Source of the DNA: Marasmius tenuissimus
Taxonomy: Eukaryota; Basidiomycota; Agaricomycetes; Agaricales; Marasmiaceae
Direction of reading: 5' to 3'
DNA length: 64,000 nucleotides
Assembly (NCBI GenBank): GCA_029532415.1
Contig: JAQOTA010000052.1
Span: forward strand, 1,054,001-1,118,000
Shown: positions 55,158 through 64,000 of the stretch, one piece after another
How the letters are laid out: the number at the start of each line of letters is the position of its first letter
How positions within the stretch are numbered: position 1 is the stretch's first letter
Translations under genes and position numbers: made by a program
Notes under the pieces: generated by a model
What the model was told of the DNA's origin: nothing
What the model saw: the letters and a program-made list of their open reading frames with translations, nothing else
Database searches by the model: none

Positions 55158-55612
55158 TTACTCGTCGTTCGCATGTTCGTCGAGGTAGCGCTCCGCTTTC
55201 TCCTTGGCCTCGTCTGAGGTGCGTGGGTCTAAGAGATGAGGGCTCAAATTAGGTCAACGCAATGTATAAGGGCAATTCGCTCACTGTTCAAAGTTCCCTT
55301 GTACCCGGCCTTGACCCGCTCGGGGTTGGGGTTGGGGTTCTTCTGAGATTGAGGAAGAGGCTCGGTGCTGGCGTTGTTCTCCTCCAGAACCTCCCGAGCG
55401 TGCTCCTTAGCCTCATCAGAGGCGTTCTTGTCTGGTGTGCATCCCGTCAGCTCAGGAGAATTAAGCCGCTTGCCCCGGGTACGTACTCTTCAAGGTTGCC
55501 TTGTAGCCACCTGGAACGCGTCTAATGAGAGACAGGACAGTGAGAGAGGTGGGATTCGCATACCCAGGACTTGGTTTTGGTGGGCATCACCGGTACCAGC
55601 GTTGGAAGACAT
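55158..55612 (-). CDS. con-6: Conidiation-specific protein 6 homologue, copy 1
   Basis: The protein starts MSSNAGTGDAHQNQVLG, and small exons then read GGYKATLKN, NASDEAKEHAREVLEENNAS, TEPLPQSQKNPNPNPERVKA, GYKGTL and a second unit PRTSDEAKEKAERYLDEHAN, ending HANDE. The repeated GYKxTLxx..S.EAKE.A unit is the Con-6 family signature. CON-6 of Neurospora is a small hydrophilic protein made at conidiation, in free and stress states; its molecular role is unknown. A TATAAATA box lies on this strand at 55703-55696, about 85-90 bp upstream. The paralogue lies 840 bp upstream in the same orientation. Confidence 0.88.
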
Positions 55613-56453
55613 TGTCAATGTAGAGTTGAGTTGGTAGGTCGTTTAAAGCGAAGATGGGTGAGTTGATGATGTTGAAGTCCACGAAAATGGGGAGGTATTT
55701 ATACTTTCCCGACACAAGCGTTCAAGCGCACAAAGGCATCGAGGTCATTTCATGACGTTATTCGATCCAAGCCAGATAAGGAGTATGTCGCAGACTTGTA
55801 ATAGTGTACGGCGGTTTGCGCTGCTCATCGGGGGGCTTGTCTCGCTCTTGCGTAGGCGTTGTGGAGCGTGTCAACGGAACTATGTGGCTTTGAGTTTTAC
55901 TGTCCGACGTCTCGACCTTGTTCGACTTGAGGAATCAGAGGATCGGCAGCCCAGCTTGGCGTAAAGTAAACAATGACGGTCGTCCCCTGAGTGGCAAATT
56001 GGTGTCTACGTAAGTAAGTACAAGGGGACAACTATCTTCTCGGCACTTCGTTGAGGGAGGGCGAGGAAAACTAAGATCGGCCCATGTCTCGGGCAAACTC
56101 GCCCTGCGACTCGACTTCTCTTGTTATGGGACGTGTCGCGCTCAATCGAGTACAGAACACAGAACACATGGTCGCGTCATGAAGCAACTTTCGGATATTC
56201 CCGACCACGGATTTCCCCCACGCCACTCAAGTGCACCCAGGGGCCAAGCCTGGCTAGGAGGTCAGCAGTCCCTACAAAGTCATCAGAAAATTGAAAGAAA
56301 AGCCCTCAGGTTCACGCAGCAATAATTAGCTTCGCTCGTCGTACAGGTGGAGTTGAGGGAGAACTTCGGCACCATAAAATCTCGAATTATGCGGTTGTAC
56401 AGATTGATAATACACTAGATTGAGTCCAAGGGTACATTGATTAAAGTGGTTGT
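55613..56453. other. Spacer between the two con-6 paralogues
   Basis: This 841-bp stretch holds the promoter of copy 1 (with TATAAATA at 55696-55703) and the 3' end of copy 2. No further reading frame with coding character, repeat or RNA gene was recognised. Confidence 0.45.
55696..55703 (-). promoter_or_regulatory. TATA box of con-6 copy 1
   Basis: TATAAATA on the minus strand, preceded by GGGAAAG, about 84-91 bp before the ATG. The paralogue has the same word at nearly the same distance. Confidence 0.65.
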
Positions 56454-56944
56454 TTACTCGACATATTCCATGTCGTCTTCGTCCTCTTCAGTCACGACGC
56501 GGTTTCCGTCCTCCTCAAGCACACGCTGCGCCTTGTCCTTTGCTTCGTTGGAAGTGAGGGGGTCTAACGCCGGGGGACATGTCAGTGATAGGTAGTCAAT
56601 TACTTGAATTAGTGGCTTACTGTTGAGGGTAGCCTTGTACCCGGACTTAACGCGTTCAGGGTCAGGGTTCTCGTTCTTCTTGGATTGCGGTAGAGGTTCG
56701 GTGCTGGCGCCATGTTCCTCTAGAACCGCACGAGCGTGCTCTTTGGCCTCATCGGAAGCATTCTTGTCTAGAAAGTCGCGTGAGCTTCATCAAAAGGAGG
56801 CAACGAAGGAGAAGCCTACTCTTCAGAGTTGCTTTGTAGCCACCTATAGAAGAAAGAATGAGATACTGAGGGTGCTGAGGGAGGTTAGGATGTACCGAGA
56901 ACTTGGTTGGTGTGGGCGTCGCCGGTACCAGAGTTGGAAGACAT
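56454..56944 (-). CDS. con-6: Conidiation-specific protein 6 homologue, copy 2
   Basis: The protein starts MSSNSGTGDAHTNQVLG and continues GGYKATLKN, NASDEAKEHARAVLEEHGAS, TEPLPQSKKNENPDPERVKS, GYKATLN and PLTSNEAKDKAQRVLEEDGN, ending with an acidic tail VTEEDEDDMEYVE that copy 1 lacks. The exon layout matches copy 1, so the two come from a tandem duplication. The TATAAATA box is at 57029-57022 on this strand. Both introns and coding parts have diverged, which argues against a very recent event. Confidence 0.88.
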
Positions 56945-57968
56945 TGTAGCAGTGTGTGAATGGATGTGAATGTGTATAAAGAAACGATTGCGATATAGAA
57001 AAAACCCAGCAGTAAGGTTGATATTTATACTTTTCCCCCTGCGACACGGAGCTAGTCTCAATGGAGCAGAAGACACGATGTTTTCCTCCTAACAAGGATT
57101 TTGGGCGCCCTGTCTCGGTAACATCTTTCCGTTAGGCAGGCGATGCTTTGCCTACTTCGCAATTGCATCATAGAAGGGGTCAGTAGTTCAAATACGATAT
57201 ACAAGACTCATCGACGCAGGGGCGATCGTCTCAACATCATCGAGTGGTCCAAATGTTGTACGACTTGACGAGTGACATCTGTAATACGCGTAATCGACTG
57301 ATTGTGAGCTGAAGTTTGTGAAATCTGGAAGTCGGAGGTCGAGCCTTGGCGTCGTCAAAAAGGCATTCATCCCGATCTCACCTTCCCTACCCCTGTTCGC
57401 TAATGTCTGCATCAATGACGGAGAGAGTTGGATCGTGTAGGTCCTGGTTTCGCACGATTCTCAGACAGCGTCAGCCACATTCCTGCGAAACTCGCGGCTA
57501 TGCCCACGCTTGTGCGATAGGTCGTCTATCTTTCCCATACATATGTATTCAAACCGATTCCAATGAAAAGGCTAACGCTTCGCTGCCGAAACTGTCCACG
57601 CTGGAGACAGAATAGGGAATTAGCGTACCCCACACTATCCCGACAGCAGTGTGGGTCAATGAGGGACGATTCGGAACGCCATAGCAAGGATCCCCATACA
57701 ATAGCGTGAGCACATATGGCCTGACGCTTTGACAGAGGTGGATCGCCTACCCGACATACGGATGGACACCAATGATTGACAACCAAAAGTCTGTTTCTAC
57801 CTCTACCCTCCCCTACCCGCAGTCAGTGACAGAAGCATCGTGTCGGGAGGCACGTAGTCAATCTCGTGTGGTGGTAGATTCTGTTCTTGCGCAATAATAG
57901 GGTTTGATGAGTATAGCATTCCATTGTGATAAGAAGGAATCGATACATAGTGGTACTACACGTGCAGT
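56945..57968. other. Intergenic region upstream of con-6 copy 2
   Basis: This stretch of about 1 kb contains the promoter of con-6 copy 2 and the 3' side of the next minus-strand gene. Several short frames occur, none with recognised similarity or coding character. Nothing else was seen. Confidence 0.45.
57022..57029 (-). promoter_or_regulatory. TATA box of con-6 copy 2
   Basis: TATAAATA on the minus strand, preceded by GGGGAAAAG, about 78-85 bp before the ATG. Confidence 0.65.
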
Positions 57969-59774
57969 TTATTCGATGACCTTTCCAGGATTCATGATCC
58001 CTTTCGGATCAAACATCTCCTTGATCTTCTTCATAAGTGCCAGACTAACTTGATCCTTGGAATAGTGCAAAGCGTGTGTCTTCATTGAGCCAATTCCGTG
58101 CTCTGCGGATATTGAACCACGGTACGAAGCTGAATTGTAGGATTTGTTAGCTGGGGCCCGCGGACACAGAGAAAGAAGCACTTACAAACTAGCTCATAAA
58201 CGAATGGCTCCAAGGCGGCTTGAATTTCGTCCGTGTACGCGTTCGCGATAACGTTCAGATGAAGGTTACCATCACCCACATGTCCGTAACCTATCACGTG
58301 TTTAACCGCGTCTTCATGAAGAAGACCCTTGGACTGGAGGTGATTTCTTGTGGTATCGACGACATCCTTGAACGCGCTAAGTGGGATAGAAATGTCGTAT
58401 TTGTATGCCTTTCCTTCTTTAGAAACCGCTTCTGTGACTCCCTCACGAAGAGCCCAGAGTGAAGTAAACTGGGCCGGGTTTTGTGCGAGAACACCAGTGT
58501 TGATGAGCGGGTGGTCGGCTGTGAGCAGATTTTCGAGAAGATCGTTCAATTTCTGAAGCGAACGTCAGAGAGAACAGAATGGGTCGAGCCAGGCAGAGAT
58601 AAACTCACCTCTTCATCGTGTTCCCGTCGACCCCCACTTGTTTCAAGCAACACAAAGCATGCAGCCCCCTCAACATCTTGTTCATCAAGAGCTCGCCCTT
58701 GTCCGTGTTTGACAGCAAGGTCATACGCGGTCCTGTCAATGAACTCAAAGGCCGACAGGATCTCGGAGAGTTGGCGTTTGACAGTTTGGTACAAGGGTAG
58801 CACATTGTCAAAGTGAGGTAGCGCAAGAATGACATTATTTGATGCTTGAGGGGCAGGGGGAGTGAGGATAGAGACGCCGGTGACTATTCCCAGGGTACCC
58901 TCGGCACCAATGAAGAGCTGTTTGAGGTCGTACCCTGAGAACGCGGTGTTGGAGTAGCGAATACGGAGGGGACCAAATCACAAATACCTGTATTGTCCTT
59001 GCGAAGAGTGGTTAGTTGATCGAGAATGGTGCCATCAGGTAGAACCACTTCGACTCCCAAGACCGAGCCATGAAGAGAACCATAGCGTAGCAAGCGTAGG
59101 CCTCCAGCATTCGTGGACACATTTCCACCTATCTGACAACTGGAGAAAGAGTGAACCACGAGAAGTATCGGTGATGGGAGCGAAGACGAACCTGCCCTTG
59201 GCTCCGAGGTCGATGGGCATTATGTGATTGTGAGGCGCGACATAGTCCGTAAGACTCTGCAAGATGCACCCAGCATCGGCAACAAGTATTCCTGGAAGCG
59301 AATTTAGTCTGCCGTACTTCGATGTAGCGACAAGAACGGCGCACCAGATACTGGATCGAACGAACGAACTTGGCTCATGTTGGCCAGGGATATCACAACC
59401 TCATCATTGAGTGGGATGCTGCCACCCACGAGACCTGTATTACCTCCTTGCGGAACGACCGGGATGTTCTTCTCATTGCACCATTTCAATATCTCGCTGA
59501 CTTGCTGCGTGGTACGTGGCTTGAGAACCGTAGTGGCACGACCACTGTACTTTTTCATCCAATCATTGTTGAACGGGTGGATGTCCTCTGCTGAGGAATT
59601 TATCGGAGAAAGGGTTGAGATGATGGACGAATTGTCGAGAATTTTGGAGAAATGAGCAATATCGTTCTCGGTAACAGAAGAGAATGACCGATAGAGAGGG
59701 CGCAGCGAGCGAGGCGACCGAAAGAGCGACGCTCTGGTCCAGGAGCGGACAACAGAGGTGGAGGTAGAAAGCAT
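57969..59774 (-). CDS. DLD2: Mitochondrial D-2-hydroxyglutarate/D-lactate dehydrogenase
   Basis: From the ATG at 59774 the N-terminus [20 protein letters not shown]...[13 protein letters not shown] is Arg/Ser-rich without acid residues, a good mitochondrial presequence. The FAD-binding PCMH domain follows: [60 protein letters not shown], then [20 protein letters not shown] and [20 protein letters not shown]. The C-terminal FAD-oxidase domain has the metal/substrate motifs [15 protein letters not shown] and [15 protein letters not shown], ending [20 protein letters not shown]. The blocks fit the Dld2/Dld3/D2HGDH group better than cytochrome-type D-LDH, but the exact substrate cannot be settled from sequence alone. 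The upstream neighbour starts divergently only 81 bp away. Confidence 0.88.
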
Positions 59775-59855
59775 GATGGGAATTCCGGTGGAGGCAGTTG
59801 GTCGGCAATTAAAGGTTGAGTAAGTCATAGCGTGAGAACCAAATGGACTTTGGTG
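59775..59855. promoter_or_regulatory. 81-bp divergent promoter
   Basis: Only 81 bp separate the start codons of the dehydrogenase (minus) and the CNH-like gene (plus). If both starts are right, the 5' UTRs and core promoters must overlap. No TATA box is visible. Confidence 0.5.
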
Positions 59856-62800
59856 ATGGACGACCACCAGCTAGCGTCCTCGTCGTCCTCCCCGGTGACC
59901 GCAAACCGGGATCCACAGCGCAAACGGCTCTCTGGCTTTTTTAACAACCTAATTCATCGACGAGAAACTCCTGCTGCAATACAAGAAGAGCCGAAGACAC
60001 CCTCCAAGGAGGATGAATCACCGCAGCCAGCTCCAGCGGTTCCTCCACCTCGTCTTCCTCCACCAACACTCCAGGAATTGGGGCTTTCTCTGTCAGTAGT
60101 GACAGAGAATTTGCACCCTTCTCACTTTACAACTCCCCCGTCGAGCGGTGCCTTTCTTTCCCCCAACTATCTTTTGCTATGTCATGCCCAAGGGCTCGAT
60201 GTTCTTCCTATCACCTCCCCCCCTGAACCCCAGCCTCTTCCTCTCATCAGGAGAGTCAGCTTTAAGAGCATTGTTGTGATGGAACAACGTGGTGTGCTGG
60301 TCGCTATCGCAGGGCGTCGAGACGGTGTACGTGTCTACGCTTTGGAGGAGATCAGGAAGGCTGTGGAATGGAGGATTGATGTTCAAATCAAACGAGAGCG
60401 AGAAAGGCAACGTAGAGAGCAAGCAAAGAAGGCTGCTTCATCCCTCATAATCGAAGCTCGACTTTCGAACGACAAATTCCGCAAACCCAGTTCATCCACA
60501 CCGCCTCCAGGTGCTGAGACTTCTGCAAAGGTTTCTATACCGCGCAAGAGCTCTCATTCATCCATCACTCCGACAGCGTCTACCCATTCCGTGCAACCGC
60601 CAATTCCCCCCGTCCCCCTCATCCCCAGAACGCCCACTATCCGCAAGCTAAAACCACCCAAAAAGTCACCTGCTCTCCCTCCCTCTGTTTCCTCTGTGCC
60701 TTCTACACCTGAGCCAACAGGTCTTCCACCACCTTATCCAGCATCAGAGGCCTCCGATTATTTCACGCAACCAACCCCGATCCCGGCCAGAGCGACTTCG
60801 TCCGTCGCGGTCCGGCAGCGGAGTGCTTCTGTGTCCGAGGTCCTTAGTGTCCCACCAATATCCCGAATGAATACCACCGTCGACCCTACGCGACCAAGCG
60901 ACCCGGATGCCAAAGAACACGGTTGGATTGACTCAAGTGATGAAGAGGCCATCGACGTCGTCGCGGCCGGTGCCAGCGGTAGTCAAGCTTTAGATGAGAG
61001 AACTAGTGCCATCCATCCGTCCCCTTCCGCTCAATCTTCTACAGCGAACATCCACCCCGTCATCACCACTCCACCATCACATTCCCACCGGCGTTCTTTG
61101 TCGCGAAGAAACCGTCCAGCCAATCTGGACCTGAGCCTCACTATCAATAACCCGGTTGCTCCCTCTGAGCCATCGCCCGCACCCACCCTTCTCACTCTTC
61201 GTCAGGCATTGGCAAACCCCTCTTCTCAGAATGCGTCCGACAGTACAGACCGAGGGCTCGTCGACCCAGACGAGGATGACGATGATGACGGTGATGGTGA
61301 AATCAGTCTTTCCCAAGCCTTGATGGAAAGCAGACTGCCGGACCTGCCCCCTCCGGGATCAGTACGTCCGCAACAGGCCATATATATCAACTCATCCCTC
61401 ACGGGTGGCGAAGATGAACCTGCTAGCCCCCGTACATCGGAAGCGCATTCCTCACGAAGCGAGACGTTAGCACCCTCATCCAGCACCAATTCCAGCAATC
61501 GAAGACGCAGATGGTCTTTGATGCTGAACACTTCTCTGTCTGGATCCAGTAGCACTCCTTCCCTGGACCGCCAAACTGCGTCCCCGGCGGTTGCATCACC
61601 CACTACTCCTGTGGCGAGGGATCATCGGCCTAATCGGCTCAGTCGCTCACATTCACATCGTGCGAATACCTCACCTACGCCTTCTCGGCGACCGGCATCT
61701 GCGAACGCGGAAACCCACCGGTCAAATGCTAGTGAGCCAATCCCCCCACTTCCATCGGAAAACGCCCCCGCGACTATACCTTCTTCCTCGCGCTCGCGTT
61801 TCCTGCCACGGATAATCAGTAATGCACTAAATAACATGCGTCACGACGACAGGCCCTCGACGTCCCCGAGCGGGTTTGATTCCGATAGTCATAGGAAGAC
61901 AAACTCGGTCGCGTCAGCGACTCAGCCGCCTGCAGCCAAGTTGGAATATGTCAAGCTTCCGGGGACCAAAGGATCTTTAACAATCAAAGCAGTTGAGACT
62001 GCCAAGAAGAGGTGAGTTCTCTTTCCTCCTTTGTGGCAACAACCAAAAAGCTGATTTCGCGTAGTTTCCTTGCAATACTTTGTGGTGAAAACGGAGAAAA
62101 AGTGGAGCTCTTTGCAGGGACGTATCGTACCGCTCTGGGGCTTTCTCGGACGTTCATTCTTCCAGATTCCCCTCGTTCCTTGGAGCTGCAGTTGCAGGGT
62201 GATGATCTCGTAGAAGTTTTTCTGGTATTCTCGCAAAACGTCTTCGGCTTGGAGCCTGCCACTGTGAGGGTGCGCGAGGTACGGATTGGTCGTGCGGAAC
62301 GCAGAGCGGCCCGACGCCGCGCTAGGGAAGCGCGAGCAGACGCGGCCAACAACACCGGTAACAACGAAAACGAAACTGAACCACAGGCGGAGGACGAAAC
62401 AAACGTCAACGTGAGTATCGGCGTCTCCGTAGCTGTAGGGTCGACCGTCGTTGCCACTGGCACTGGTCCCACCGATCCATCCACCCCAGCCCTTATCCCG
62501 AGTGAACACCCTCAACAACATTCGGAAGACCGTCCGGCTTCATCGGAGGGCAATGTGGATGGAACGACCACCCCTGCGGAAGGTGGCGTCACTACGACCA
62601 CTGCAGTTGCTCATGCAGAGGAGCTTGTGGCACTTGCCACAGCACAAATGGGGCCGTATACTACGTTCCAGCAGCTCTCGTTTGCCCCCAGGTTTCCCTT
62701 GGCGTCGATCGCAGACGATTATGTCATTCCTCCCACCTATCCCGACTTCATAGACTACAAAACGGCTTATGAATCGGATTCGGGCGGAGTAACAACATTG

Positions 62801-63942
62801 AGAAACGGATCTGAAAGTGGACACAGTAGTGCGGATGCCACTCAAGTTCAGTTCTCTCCGCCTGGGCTCCCGCTACCTACGCCGACGGCACCTTGCAGGT
62901 GGTTCTATCTCGACCCGAAAGGAGTCGTTCATGGTAAGTCTGGACTCATATGCTTGTAACGGCTTGACTCACCTCCTCCAAAGGGCCGTGGAAAGCCTCG
63001 TTGATGCAATCGTGGTACAAGGATAGCCTATTACCCGCGGATCTCCCTGTGCGCAGAGAAGAAGATACGGAATTCACGCTCCTCAGGGACCTTAGACAAC
63101 AAAGTATTGATCCTACACATCCGTTTAGTCCTGGCGCGCCGGTCTCTCCCATCGTGAGACCACAGGAGCCGCCCAGGCCAGCCTCTATCTCAATCGATTC
63201 CTCCGCAACAGTCCCACCCTTCCAGCCGACCGACAAACCACTTCTCAAACCGATATCCTTACTTGCACAGCCAAAACATTTCGGGCCGCCAGCCCTATTT
63301 TATTCATCTCGGGGAGGGCATAGTACCACCATCGTCGATGCTCGCGGTAGATCGGTGCTAAAGGACCGGTTTTTCTGGAGCGATGATGATAACCCTACCA
63401 AAGACGATGACTCCAAACCGACCTCGCTAACTGGGCGGATGGGTGATGTGAAGCGAATCGAGGCCGTTGATATCAAGGACCGCTCAGTTCTTATTGCTAT
63501 GAGGCAAGGCGGCGTGGAAGCTGTGGATTTGGGGGATGCTCTTTTGCGACCAGCTGATTCCTCGCGCGGGTCACTACCCCAGTTCAACCCTGCGCCTTCG
63601 ACGATGAACCGAAGGCAGCCATTCGTTTGGAGGATCGGTACGCCCGTCTCAGTCTCCTCCAACTCGAATGCGTCGACAGTACTCCCGGCGACGCCAACCT
63701 CAGCATTCATGGGTGGCGGGAAACAAACAAAGTCCGGCGGCAGTCTTCCCCGCTCGACCAAGTCAGGACCGCTGTCAGCCAAGTCACCCACTGGTAAAAC
63801 CGATTTCAACCTCGGAGGTGATGCAGAACCGGAGTTCCACGATGAGGTTCTATTCCTGGGGCGGAAAGAGGACGAGATATATATTTGCGAGAGGAACGCT
63901 GGATCGTTCAGGATTTTGCGGCTCTGTCCAACAAATTCATGA
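59856..63942 (+). CDS. CNH-like (citron homology) protein with embedded GYF-like domain
   Basis: Three exons are used. After MDDHQLASSSSSPVTANRDP comes a Pro-rich region, then a beta-propeller-like block: GAFLSPNYLLLCHAQGLDVL, RVSFKSIVVMEQRGVLVAIA, GRRDGVRVYALEEIRKAVEW. This resembles the first blades of a CNH domain. A long disordered Ser/Pro/Thr segment follows. The propeller pattern resumes with YVKLPGTKGSLTIKAVETAK, SFLAILCGENGEKVELFAGT and DLVEVFLVFSQNVFGLEPAT. Near the middle of the rest, CRWFYLDPKGVVHG joined across an intron to PWKASLMQSWYKDSLLPADL matches the GYF domain pattern (W-x-Y-x-D...G-x-x-x-GP-W...WY). Further blade-like parts (GDVKRIEAVDIKDRSVLIAM, HDEVLFLGRKEDEIYICERN) end the protein. 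CNH proteins act with Rho/Rab factors; the GYF part would bind Pro-rich peptides. Function is inferred. Confidence 0.72.
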
Positions 63943-64000
63943 CACACGACGGTATAGACAGGATGGGATTTTGCACAAAAGAATACCACTATTACTCCAG

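Noticed and set aside
59832..59855. Upstream in-frame extension of the CNH-like gene
   Set aside because: The codon at 59832 is GTG, not ATG; the first in-frame ATG is at 59856.
1..64000. tRNA, rRNA and CRISPR features
   Set aside because: I looked for tRNA B-box-like sequences and regular repeat-spacer arrays and saw none convincing. A covariance-model search would settle the tRNA question.

Overview
The window is nuclear DNA of a filamentous basidiomycete, most probably an Agaricomycete. Genes are closely packed on both strands and cut by many short (about 45-70 nt) GT-AG introns. The recognisable proteins are fungal (flavocytochrome b2, CON-6, Swi1, Cbf5), and one locus is a Plavaka-type DNA transposon, a group frequent in Agaricomycotina. 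I saw no rRNA, tRNA, CRISPR or prokaryotic feature. Gene models were built by hand from reading frames, splice signals and remembered family patterns. Exon edges described as checked keep the reading frame across all junctions; the others are approximate.

Left part (1-17.7 kb): the 3' end of a DExH RNA helicase; a divergent RPL22/CBF5 pair (ribosomal protein and pseudouridine synthase); a GPI-type secreted protein with two cupredoxin domains; a small secreted protein; a nuclear-looking SAP/coiled-coil protein; flavocytochrome b2 (L-lactate dehydrogenase) ending in a peroxisomal-type AKL tail; an MBD4-like DNA glycosylase; and a three-LIM-domain protein.

Transposon (17,957-24,705): a 6.7-kb Plavaka-like element with 21-bp terminal inverted repeats, arrays of TGATAAG/TGATCA motifs inside both ends, an apparently intact 13-exon transposase, and a second intact gene of unknown function. 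Its right terminal repeat is split by a 341-bp MITE-like element that has its own 14-bp inverted repeats and TA target duplication. This nested structure is the most unusual thing in the window.

Middle (25-43 kb): a seven-TM protein, a J-protein, two unrecognised genes (one long, with many exons), RNA polymerase III subunit RPC37/RPC5, a multi-pass membrane protein, FAP7 (adenylate kinase 6), a DUF7726-like gene with an in-frame TGA, a secreted Ser/Thr-rich GPI-type protein, cyclin H and a DUF1764 protein.

Right part (43-64 kb): SWI1 (ARID subunit of SWI/SNF), an arrestin-like protein with PPxY motifs, a Rab5 GTPase, a secreted alginate-lyase-family protein, an acyl-CoA synthetase also ending in AKL, two tandem con-6 paralogues with matching TATA boxes, a mitochondrial D-2-hydroxyglutarate/D-lactate dehydrogenase, and a CNH-like protein with a GYF-like domain. 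Apart from the transposon the genes are ordinary housekeeping and secreted functions. Several divergent pairs are separated by only 80-320 bp and probably share promoters.
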